Source: WTFY01 sp964614915 (GTDB taxonomy: Bacteria > Pseudomonadota > Gammaproteobacteria > UBA4575). From it: DNA of 64,000 bases. The stretch spans positions 124,001 to 188,000 of the forward strand of contig CAZTNC010000011.1 in assembly GCA_964614915.1 (NCBI GenBank), written 5' to 3'. Below are positions 1-7,146 of the stretch, one piece after another (position 1 is the first letter of the stretch; every line of letters starts with the position of its first letter). The translations under genes were made by a program, and so were the position numbers. The notes under the pieces are model-generated. The model saw only the letters and a list, made by a program, of their open reading frames with translations, ran no database searches and had not been told where the DNA came from.

Positions 1-2
1 GC

Positions 3-557
3 TTGCCTGCATGGTTTGCCATGATCGTGGCCATCCTAGCGCTGGACCTGATACTGTACCTTCAGCACCTAGTATTTCACCATGTGGACTTTTTGTGGCG
101 GCTGCACCGCATGCACCATGCGGACCTGGAAGTGGACGTCACGACCGGCTTGCGGTTTCACCCCATCGAGATCGTGCTGTCCATGGCAATCAAGATGGCG
201 GCGGTACTTGTGCTGGGGGCTCCGGTGGTAGCTGTGATCGCTTTTGAAGTGCTGCTGAATGCAAGCTCACTGTTCAACCATGCGAACATTCGCATACCGG
301 AAAAAGTGGACCGGATCATGCGGTACTTTATCGTGACACCGGACATGCACCGGGTGCATCACTCGGTAGTGCGGCAAGAAACCAACAGCAATTTCGGCTT
401 CAATGTACCCTGGTGGGACTATTTGTTTGGAACCTACCGCGCCTCACCGCAGGCCGGCCATCTTGGCATGAAAGTCGGTATCGAGTACTTCCGGACCCAG
501 CGTGACCTGTGGCTGGATCATTTGCTGTTACAGCCATTCAGGAAAACGGCCGGGTAA
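3..557 (+). CDS. Sterol desaturase / fatty acid hydroxylase superfamily protein (5' truncated)
   Basis: Integral-membrane di-iron oxygenase family that hydroxylates or desaturates lipids at the membrane. The frame is open to the left edge, so only the C-terminal 184 or so residues are present; family members are usually about 250-300 residues. The histidine clusters expected of the di-iron site are visible: QHLVFHH followed by RLHRMHH near the start, FHP about 20 residues later, and MHRVHH in the second half, followed by the family ending NFGFNVPWWDYLFGTYR. A hydrophobic segment separates the His clusters. The substrate cannot be told from sequence, and the TTG at base 3 is unlikely to be the true start. 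Confidence 0.85.
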   Translation: MPAWFAMIVAILALDLILYLQHLVFHHVDFLWRLHRMHHADLEVDVTTGLRFHPIEIVLSMAIKMAAVLVLGAPVVAVIAFEVLLNASSLFNHANIRIPEKVDRIMRYFIVTPDMHRVHHSVVRQETNSNFGFNVPWWDYLFGTYRASPQAGHLGMKVGIEYFRTQRDLWLDHLLLQPFRKTAG

Positions 558-622
558 CAGTTGCGGACAAGGTCAACCTGCAGCGCTCTCATGCAGGAAT
601 TAGTTGTTTGTAGAAATCATGT

Positions 623-692
623 GCTGGCGAGCCCGCCATGCGCCAGCTTGGCACAGGGCTTTTGGCACACCAGCCACCAGGAAGTCCTGGTG
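623..692. terminator. Two stem-loops between convergent genes
   Basis: Two inverted repeats fill the gap between the hydroxylase gene and sodC: GCTGGCG/CGCCAGC (623-629 with 641-647) and CACCAGGA/TCCTGGTG (675-682 with 685-692, a 2-base loop as drawn). Neither is followed by a convincing T-run on either strand, so intrinsic termination is only a possibility. The position between convergent stop codons suggests transcript-end stabilisation or termination. Confidence 0.4.
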
Positions 693-702
693 AAAATCCG
701 CG

Positions 703-1218
703 TTACTTGTGGATGACCCCGCATGCAATGCGCGGTCCGGCAGCGCCAGCCGGATCCGACTGGTAGTCATCGGGTCCTGCGTGGATGACGATGGCTGCGC
801 CGTCCTCATCGAACAACGAGGGATCCAGTACCAGTCCTGTATTAAGAATCTCGATTTCGAGGCTTCCAGAGGCTGGCACGTGGATGTTGGGCATATCGCC
901 CGCGTGCATCCCGTCGGCACTTAGCAGGCCGTGCTTGTGGCCGTGCGGGTTGAAATGCCCGCCCGCGGACTTGAAGGGCGCCTCGCATTTCCCAATCGAA
1001 TGTACATGAAATGCATGGGCTCCCTCAGGCAAGCCGTGCAGCTTGGCATGCAGCAGCGTGCCATGCGAGGTCCTGTGGAGCATCACCTTGCCCACCTGCT
1101 GGCCGTCTGCATTCATTATCTGGGCGTGTGCCTGCTTCGCGGCCACAGCCCATTGGGGCACTGCAACTGACACGACTAGGGCCAGCAGTGCTGTAAGAAA
1201 ACGTGGTTTGACTTTCAT
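703..1218 (-). CDS. sodC: Periplasmic Cu,Zn superoxide dismutase
   Basis: Dismutates superoxide to peroxide and oxygen in the periplasm. The 171-residue product begins with a signal peptide (MKVKPRFLTALLALVVSVAV...AVAA). The copper and zinc ligands appear in order: FHVHSIGKCE, GGHFNPHGHKHG, the MHAGDMPNI segment, and IHAGPDDY, with the conserved second disulfide cysteine near the end (RIACGVI). AGAGGAAG lies just upstream of the ATG. It sits 33 bases downstream of the copper ATPase gene in the same direction, so the two are probably co-transcribed; export of copper and metallation of a periplasmic copper enzyme would then be linked. The family call is secure; the operon is inferred. Confidence 0.93.
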   Translation of the reverse strand: MKVKPRFLTALLALVVSVAVPQWAVAAKQAHAQIMNADGQQVGKVMLHRTSHGTLLHAKLHGLPEGAHAFHVHSIGKCEAPFKSAGGHFNPHGHKHGLLSADGMHAGDMPNIHVPASGSLEIEILNTGLVLDPSLFDEDGAAIVIHAGPDDYQSDPAGAAGPRIACGVIHK

Positions 1219-1251
1219 AACTTCCTCTTTTGGGTCTGGGGATCGGGAAAA

Positions 1252-3711
1252 TCAGTCACCAGTATACAAGTGGACCCGGCGCAGCCTCAATGCATTGCCG
1301 ATCACCGAGACTGAAGAAAGGCTCATGGCGGCAGCGGCAATCATCGGAGACAGCAGAATTCCGAAAACGGGAAAAAGCACACCTGCGGCTACGGGTACAC
1401 CGATGCTGTTGTAGACAAAGGCAAAGAATAGATTCTGGCGAATGTTGCGCGTTGTTCCGCGTGCCAACAGCCGTGCCCGGACGATGCCGCGAAGATCGCC
1501 TTTCACCAGTGTCATGCTGGCACTTTCCACAGCCACATCGGACCCGCTTCCCATGGCGATTCCCACGTCTGCTGCAGCCAGGGCCGGAGCATCGTTCACG
1601 CCGTCGCCTGCCATCGCAACCGAAAGCCCCCGGCTGCGGACTTCTGCAACAAGTGTCGCCTTGTCCTCGGGGGATATTTCTGCGCGAACCTCGTCGATCC
1701 CGAGCTTGGCAGCGACCACCTCGGCCGTCCGTCGGCTGTCCCCGGTCGCCATGATGATCTTGAGGCCTGCCTTGTGCAAAGCTTCGATGGCACCGGGTGT
1801 GGTCTCCTTGATGCGGTCTGCCACGGCGATGAGGCCGCAAAGCCCCCCATCCACAGCCAGCAGCATGACCGTCTTGCCGTCATCTTGAAGCTGGCCCAAC
1901 TGGGTTTGGGCAGCAGAAACATCAATGCCCAGATCCCTCATCAGCTTCGCGTTGCCAAATGCCACCGACAAGTCGCTGACCTGACCTTGGACTCCCTTGC
2001 CGGTCACCGCGTCAAAACCCGTCGTGGTGAGACCTTCGATGTTTCTTTCCTGGGCTGCCCTGAGAATGGCCTCGGCCATCGGATGCTCCGAACCACGTTC
2101 AAGGGCCGCAGCCAGTGCGAGCACCCGGTCCTCGGATGCACCGCCAAATGCCACCACATCGGCCAGGCTTGGCCGCCCTTCCGTGAGCGTGCCCGTCTTG
2201 TCGATGATCAGGGCGTCTACGCTTGCAAACCGTTCCAGAGCTTCTGCGTCCCGGATCAGCACACCCGCCTGTGCGCCACGTCCTGTCGCCACCATGATGG
2301 ACATCGGTGTGGCGAGTCCGAGTGCACAGGGACAGGCAATGATGAGGACGCTGACGGCAGAAACGATGGCGTAACCGAGTGCTGGCGCCGGACCCCAGAT
2401 CATCCATACAATAAAGGCAAGCACCGCGATGGCAATGACGACGGGAACAAAATACGAGGCGACCCTGTCGGCCAGTGCCTGGATCGGTGCCCGCGATCGT
2501 TGTGCCTGTGCGACCATGGCGATGATCCGGGACAGGACCGTGTCGCTGCCCACAGCCTTGGCCTGCATCACGAAGGAGCCCGTCTTGTTCAGTGTGCCAC
2601 CGGTGACCGTGTCGCCCTCGGTTTTTTCAACGGGAACCGGTTCGCCTGTAAGCATGCTTTCATCCACCGATGAGTGACCCTCGGTAACGGTGCCATCGAC
2701 CGGTACCGCCTCCCCGGGGCGCACGCGAAGCCGGTCTCCTGTCTTGATGGCTTCAAGCGGCACGTCTGCCTCACCCGAAGCTGTCACCAGCCGGACGGTT
2801 TTTGGCGAGAGATCCATCAGTGCCCGAATCGCATCTCCCGTTCGGTCGCGGGCCGTCAATTCCAGCACCTGTCCGACGAGCACCAGGATGAGGATGACTG
2901 CACTTGCCTCGAAATAAAGCGGGGGAGGGTGACCGTTTCCCAGCTCAGCAGGAAAAACCCCCGGTGCAATCAGCGAAACTACGCTGAACGCGTAGGCCGT
3001 ACCGGTGCCGATGGCGATCAGCGTCCACATGTTGAGGTTGCCGGTGACCACGGATGACCAGCCGCGCTTGAAGAAGGGCAGGCCTACCCAGGCCACGACC
3101 GGCGTGGCCAATACAAACTGAAGCCAGCGAACCGCCGAAGACCCGAACCAGTCATTCCACGGAATTCCCAGCATGCCGCCCATCTCGAGCAGCAGGACTG
3201 CCAGGGCCAGGGGCGCGCCGACCAGGAGCCTGCGCCTGAAATCGACGAGTTCAGGATTCGGGCCCGAATCAACCGTGGGCATCATCGGCTCCAGTGCCAT
3301 ACCGCAGATCGGACAGTCACCAGGCTCCTCTTGCACGATTTCAGGATCCATCGGACAGGTATAGAGTGTACCTTTCGGTACAGGTTCTGCTGCTGGGCGG
3401 CCTTCCAGATAAGTGTCAGGATCGATCTCGAACTTATCTAGGCAATGGCCAGAGCAGAAATAGTGGCATTGGCCCGTGTGCCTCGTGATAAAACTCGCCG
3501 TAGCGCGGTTGACCTTCATGCCGCAAACGGGATCGGTCGCCTCGATATAGGGTTCAGGGTCCATCACGAACTTGTCACGGCAACCATCGTGGCAAAAATG
3601 GTACACGTGCCCCTCATGCTCGAAACAGGGCTTCCCGGCTTGCGGGTCGACGGTCATTCCGCAGACTGGATCGCGCGTGACGATATCCGGAGCTAGTGGT
3701 TCATTTGCCAT
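1252..3711 (-). CDS. Copper-translocating P1B-type ATPase with two N-terminal YHS domains
   Basis: Pumps copper across the inner membrane using ATP. In the 819-residue protein, residues about 13-57 and 58-103 are two YHS-type domains (each with DPVCGM and a later FC..GC or FCSGHC), followed by a heavy-metal-binding segment (YTCPMDPEI...CPICGM, about 117-141). The usual HMA domain is absent. The P-type core follows: TGE phosphatase motif (SMLTGEPVPVE), CPC transmembrane metal motif (IIACPCALGLATP), phosphorylation site DKTGTLTEG, the HP dipeptide (SEHPMAEAI) and GDGVNDAPAL hinge. YNSIGVP and MSLSSVSV near the end match Cu(+) pumps. GAGG precedes the ATG. Direction of transport (efflux) is inferred from the family. 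Confidence 0.92.
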   Translation of the reverse strand: MANEPLAPDIVTRDPVCGMTVDPQAGKPCFEHEGHVYHFCHDGCRDKFVMDPEPYIEATDPVCGMKVNRATASFITRHTGQCHYFCSGHCLDKFEIDPDTYLEGRPAAEPVPKGTLYTCPMDPEIVQEEPGDCPICGMALEPMMPTVDSGPNPELVDFRRRLLVGAPLALAVLLLEMGGMLGIPWNDWFGSSAVRWLQFVLATPVVAWVGLPFFKRGWSSVVTGNLNMWTLIAIGTGTAYAFSVVSLIAPGVFPAELGNGHPPPLYFEASAVILILVLVGQVLELTARDRTGDAIRALMDLSPKTVRLVTASGEADVPLEAIKTGDRLRVRPGEAVPVDGTVTEGHSSVDESMLTGEPVPVEKTEGDTVTGGTLNKTGSFVMQAKAVGSDTVLSRIIAMVAQAQRSRAPIQALADRVASYFVPVVIAIAVLAFIVWMIWGPAPALGYAIVSAVSVLIIACPCALGLATPMSIMVATGRGAQAGVLIRDAEALERFASVDALIIDKTGTLTEGRPSLADVVAFGGASEDRVLALAAALERGSEHPMAEAILRAAQERNIEGLTTTGFDAVTGKGVQGQVSDLSVAFGNAKLMRDLGIDVSAAQTQLGQLQDDGKTVMLLAVDGGLCGLIAVADRIKETTPGAIEALHKAGLKIIMATGDSRRTAEVVAAKLGIDEVRAEISPEDKATLVAEVRSRGLSVAMAGDGVNDAPALAAADVGIAMGSGSDVAVESASMTLVKGDLRGIVRARLLARGTTRNIRQNLFFAFVYNSIGVPVAAGVLFPVFGILLSPMIAAAAMSLSSVSVIGNALRLRRVHLYTGD

Positions 3712-3798
3712 GGTCCCATCCTCGTACCTGATCGATGAAAGATCCCATCATGCGTGATTCAAGGTTTGATGCGCATGCAATTCATCAGTATTTAGAAT

Positions 3799-3825
3799 TT
3801 GATTTCATTGACCACAAGAAATCAA
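3799..3825. promoter_or_regulatory. Perfect inverted repeat upstream of the copper ATPase
   Basis: TTGATTTC (3799-3806) and GAAATCAA (3818-3825) form a perfect 8-base inverted repeat with an 11-base spacer, 88-114 bases upstream of the ATPase start codon. It looks like an operator for a dimeric regulator. It does not clearly match the CueR consensus as I know it, and no regulator gene is adjacent, so the binding protein is unknown. Confidence 0.45.
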
Positions 3826-3984
3826 GGTCTGGGCTTGGCGCCGTTGCGAATCATTGGTGCCTGTTCGGTACGCGTCCAGATCAGAGCACATGCTTTTGTA
3901 GCGGTGTACCGACACCATGCTGTAAACGAGGCACAAGGCTTTCGGTTTTTTCCGTTCTGTCTGCAACCTGTAGCCGACATGAAT

Positions 3985-4060
<76 letters not shown>

Positions 4061-4189
4061 ACAGATCCGGTTTATAACTTGTCGAGATAGGGTTTGTACA
4101 GATGTGCCAGGTTGCCGTGTGCTCAAATTACGGGATAGATACCCTGAAATTCAGTGATCCAAACTCGAAACGGGCTTCCCGAGCATGAC

Positions 4190-5272
4190 CTAGCACCCGT
4201 ATTGGACCAATTGCGGGGCTGCAGACGGGTCCGTCATCAGCCTGCACATGAGGTCAGCAGAGGAGACACTCATGGCTATTCCAGAGCGGAAGTGCCCAGC
4301 ATTCACATACAGGTTTTCATATTCAGGATGTCTGCAGATGTAAGGGGCATCACGCAACGTACCAGGCCGAAGCCCACTCCATTGGTCGATCAACTCGGCA
4401 TTTTCCAGCAGCGGGCAAAACAGGTAAGCCCACGTGCATATGGCATGTCTTGCCTCCTCGGTCACGGAACGGTCAAAGCCCACGTGCTCCATTGAACTGC
4501 CGCACAGGACATGATGTCCTCCCCACGGCACCATGTACTGCTCGTCTTCCACCAGGATGTGTGACAATACCTGTTGCCGGGCCTTGAACATCAGTATTTG
4601 TCCGCGTACCGGAATGATGTCCGTACAGATATCAGTGAATGTCCTTAGAAGCTGCTGGGCCCATGCCCCATTGCAAATGACGATCTTGTGAGCGGATACC
4701 GTGCCCTGATCGGTGTTCGCCCCGATGACTCTCCCGTCCTGTCTCTCAAGTCCGGTAACTTCGGTCCCTTCAAGAATTTCCACACCGAGCCGGGTCAGGG
4801 ATTTCCGGATGGCCTCCATGAGCCGTCGAGGCTGGATTTGCATTGTTGACGGGATGAGGAGTGCGGAATCGAGTGTCCCGGCAAGATTCGGTTCCAGCAC
4901 CCTTAATTGCTCCCGGTCAACGACCTCGATATGCGTGGCATGCTTTTCGGACCAGGCAAGCGCTTGGCTTTGTTCTTCCGCATCGGCAACCAGCATGCCG
5001 CAATGCACCAGACCAGGATCGATTCCGGTCTCCTCGCGCAATTCTTCGGCCAGCGCCGGGAAGGCATCCTGGCTTGCCTTGATCAGCGCGGCTGCGGCCT
5101 CGTGCTGGCGCCAGGGATGGAAAGAGGCCAGAATCCCGCCAGCTGCCCCGCTTGATTCTTCCCCGAGCCGGTTTTTTTCGAGCAGCGCTACCTTCAGTCC
5201 TGCGATTTGCAGGGTGCGTGCCGTGATCATGCCGATCAGGCCACCACCAATTACTACCGCGTCATAGGCCAT
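4190..5272 (-). CDS. thiO: Glycine oxidase ThiO (thiamine biosynthesis)
   Basis: FAD-dependent oxidase that converts glycine to iminoglycine for assembly of the thiazole ring of thiamine in aerobes. The 360-residue protein opens with the dinucleotide-binding motif VVIGGGLIGM followed by an acidic residue at the end of strand 2 (ALLEK), then SSGAAGGILA typical of ThiO, and ends with a GHFRSGIAMS segment that contacts the flavin. I chose the ATG at 5270-5272, which gives the normal start MAYDAVVIGGG; an in-frame TTG 21 bases upstream is possible. It is divergent from thiS and thiG, which fits a thi cluster. The first gene product supplies iminoglycine to ThiG. Confidence 0.9.
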   Translation of the reverse strand: MAYDAVVIGGGLIGMITARTLQIAGLKVALLEKNRLGEESSGAAGGILASFHPWRQHEAAAALIKASQDAFPALAEELREETGIDPGLVHCGMLVADAEEQSQALAWSEKHATHIEVVDREQLRVLEPNLAGTLDSALLIPSTMQIQPRRLMEAIRKSLTRLGVEILEGTEVTGLERQDGRVIGANTDQGTVSAHKIVICNGAWAQQLLRTFTDICTDIIPVRGQILMFKARQQVLSHILVEDEQYMVPWGGHHVLCGSSMEHVGFDRSVTEEARHAICTWAYLFCPLLENAELIDQWSGLRPGTLRDAPYICRHPEYENLYVNAGHFRSGIAMSVSSADLMCRLMTDPSAAPQLVQYGC

Positions 5273-5286
5273 GTACACTATTGAAG

Positions 5287-5305
5287 TCTGCAAAAAGTTT
5301 GCAGA
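5287..5305. promoter_or_regulatory. Palindrome in the thiO/thiS divergent promoter region
   Basis: TCTGCAAA and TTTGCAGA form a perfect 8-base inverted repeat around AAG, 14 bases upstream of the thiO start and 41 bases upstream of thiS. It could be an operator serving both genes or a hairpin in the thiS leader. The 74-base gap is too short for a TPP riboswitch and shows none of its conserved elements. Confidence 0.4.
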
Positions 5306-5346
5306 TTATAACGGCTGTGAAGTCAGCCTGTCCGAGGGAGCGTCGC

Positions 5347-5547
5347 ATGCAAATTATTCTGAACGGCCGCGAGAAAAGCATCTCCGAAGGATTGACGGCA
5401 TCCGCGCTGATCGATGCACTGGAGCTCGGGGACCGCCGCATTGCCGTCGAGGTCAACAGCGAAATCGTGATGCGAAGTGCACTGGCCACCCACGTGCTGC
5501 ATCCAGGCGATCGCGTGGAAATCATTCACGCCATCGGAGGCGGCTGA
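5347..5547 (+). CDS. thiS: Sulfur carrier protein ThiS
   Basis: Small ubiquitin-fold protein (66 residues) that carries sulfur as a C-terminal thiocarboxylate and donates it to ThiG. The sequence MQIILNGREKS...RVEIIHAIGGG has the diagnostic C-terminal Gly-Gly(-Gly). The ATG at 5347 is preceded by GAGGGAG at a good distance. A longer frame upstream (to 5281) lacks family similarity and overlaps the thiO promoter region. No thiF or thiI-like activating enzyme lies in the window, so adenylation of ThiS must come from elsewhere. Confidence 0.93.
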   Translation: MQIILNGREKSISEGLTASALIDALELGDRRIAVEVNSEIVMRSALATHVLHPGDRVEIIHAIGGG

Positions 5548-5567
5548 CCTCCTACCGTAGACCGCAA

Positions 5568-5592
5568 ATAGCACCTGCGAGGGCAGTGCTAT
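5568..5592 (+). other. Stem-loop between thiS and thiG
   Basis: ATAGCA (5568-5573) pairs with TGCTAT (5587-5592), a C bulges, and CTGC pairs with GCAG around a GAGG loop, giving a ten-pair hairpin in the 94-base spacer between the two thiamine genes. There is no T-run, so it is more likely to tune mRNA stability or the ThiS:ThiG ratio than to terminate. Confidence 0.4.
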
Positions 5593-5641
5593 GATAAGTG
5601 TGCTGTTGAGCAAATAACTGATAGAGCATCCGTACAGCCCC

Positions 5642-6460
5642 ATGATTGCCAACCCTACTGCAGGCGACGTTGCCTGCGAAAAAACCGATACACTCGTGGT
5701 CGCCGGCAAGTCCTACCACTCCCGTCTTCTGGTAGGAACCGGGAAATACAAGGATCTGCAGCAAACCCGTGATGCGGTCGTTGCAAGCGGCGCACAGATC
5801 GTGACCGTCGCGATACGAAGAACCAACATCGGGCAAGACAAGGATGCACCCAATCTGCTGGATGTCATCCCCCCTGAACAGTTCACGCTCCTGCCTAACA
5901 CGGCCGGTTGCTACAGTGCCAAGGAAGCGATCCGCACCTGCCGACTGGCCCGCGAGTTGCTGGACGGGCACGCGCTGGTCAAGCTCGAGGTGTTGGGGGA
6001 TGAGAAAACCCTGTATCCGAATGTAGTCGACACTCTGAGAGCTGCCGACACCCTGATCAGGGAAGACTTTCAGGTCATGGTGTACACCAATGACGATCCG
6101 GTAATTGCCCGGCAACTCGAAGCCATGGGCTGTGTGGCGGTCATGCCGCTGGCGGCCCCGATCGGCTCGGGCCTTGGGATTCGCAACCCGGGGAATATCC
6201 TCGATATCGTCGAGAATGCCGGGGTTCCCATTCTGGTGGATGCCGGTGTGGGCACGGCTTCGGATGCTGCGGTCGCCATGGAACTCGGCTGTGACGGTGT
6301 ACTGATGAATACCGCCATTGCCATGGCCCGGGACCCGGTCAGGATGGCCGAGGCCATGCGCCATGCGGTCGTGGCCGGCCGCCAGGCCTTCCTTGCCGGC
6401 CGCATGCCAAAACGCCGCCATGCATCGGCATCCTCTCCTGCGGAGAACGTCATCTCTTGA
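5642..6460 (+). CDS. thiG: Thiazole synthase ThiG
   Basis: Condenses deoxyxylulose 5-phosphate, iminoglycine (made by ThiO) and ThiS-thiocarboxylate into thiazole phosphate. The 272-residue protein is a TIM barrel: SRLLVGTGKYKD near the N-terminus, the catalytic lysine region in ALVKLEVLGDEKTLYPN, and the phosphate-binding loops PLAAPIGSGLGIRNP, VDAGVGTASDAAVAMELG and GVLMNTAIA. It has a roughly 10-15-residue N-terminal extension compared with the usual 255-260-residue ThiG. Its last codons overlap the trmB start (TTGA). Confidence 0.95.
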   Translation: MIANPTAGDVACEKTDTLVVAGKSYHSRLLVGTGKYKDLQQTRDAVVASGAQIVTVAIRRTNIGQDKDAPNLLDVIPPEQFTLLPNTAGCYSAKEAIRTCRLARELLDGHALVKLEVLGDEKTLYPNVVDTLRAADTLIREDFQVMVYTNDDPVIARQLEAMGCVAVMPLAAPIGSGLGIRNPGNILDIVENAGVPILVDAGVGTASDAAVAMELGCDGVLMNTAIAMARDPVRMAEAMRHAVVAGRQAFLAGRMPKRRHASASSPAENVIS

Positions 6461-7146
6461 CCCCATCGTTCCGGTTGCAGCAGACTCCACCACCCATTCG
6501 CAGCTATGTCCTGCGCGAAGGGCGCTTCACAAAAAGCCAGCGCGCGGCGTTCAGGAATTACTGGCCGGTGTACGGCGTGGATGTGGTGCATCCACCACGT
6601 GATGTACAGACCCTTTTTGCCAAGCCGCAGCCGCTGGTGCTGGACATTGGCTTCGGGAACGGGGAGGCATTGGCACAGCTGGCCTGCGATCATCCTCAGC
6701 TGAATTTTCTGGGCGTCGAGGTCTACCGGCCCGGGGTGGGGGCTTTGCTGCAAAAGATTGCTGCAAGGCAGCTTGAGAATGTTCGTGTGATACACAGGGA
6801 TGTTGTGGACGTGCTGCGCGAACAGATTGCATCTTCGAGTCTGGCGGCGGTGCTGATTTGGTTCCCTGACCCCTGGCCCAAACGGCGCCACCACAAGCGG
6901 CGTCTACTGCAGCCGCAGTTTGTACAGCTGGTGGCTGAAAAACTGCAGGCAAGGGGTGAGCTGAGCCTTGCCACGGACTGGGCGCCGTACGCGGAACACA
7001 TCAAGACCGTGCTGGACAGTTGCGAGGTGTTTGAGAAAACCTCAAATTCCACCCTGATTGGCAAGCGGCCTTCCACCAAGTTCGAGCGCCGTGGGCGCCG
7101 CCTTGGTCACCGAGTCTTCGCGCAGGTGTACCGCAAGCTCCGCTAG
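6457..7146 (+). CDS. trmB: tRNA (guanine-N7-)-methyltransferase
   Basis: SAM-dependent enzyme that forms m7G46 in tRNA variable loops. The 229-residue protein has the family N-terminus IRSYVLREGRFTKSQ, the SAM-binding LDIGFGNGEAL, the GVEVYRPGVG segment, and the signature IWFPDPWPKRRHHKRRLLQP, followed by SKFERRGRRLGHRVF with the conserved T-K-F-E-R-R-G ending. The start is a TTG that overlaps the thiG stop codon (TTGA), suggesting translational coupling; no ATG fits better. Its TAG stop shares CTAG with the stop of the convergent SulP gene. Confidence 0.93.
   Translation: MTPSFRLQQTPPPIRSYVLREGRFTKSQRAAFRNYWPVYGVDVVHPPRDVQTLFAKPQPLVLDIGFGNGEALAQLACDHPQLNFLGVEVYRPGVGALLQKIAARQLENVRVIHRDVVDVLREQIASSSLAAVLIWFPDPWPKRRHHKRRLLQPQFVQLVAEKLQARGELSLATDWAPYAEHIKTVLDSCEVFEKTSNSTLIGKRPSTKFERRGRRLGHRVFAQVYRKLR

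Noticed and set aside
3712..3830. CueR operator before the copper ATPase
   Set aside because: The palindrome present does not match the CueR site consensus well enough; only an unassigned operator is reported.
5273..5346. TPP riboswitch before thiS
   Set aside because: The gap is only 74 bases and lacks the conserved thi-box segments.
5552..6493. A 313-codon frame antisense to thiG
   Set aside because: It mirrors the thiG reading frame, has no ribosome site and resembles no protein; thiG itself is unmistakable.
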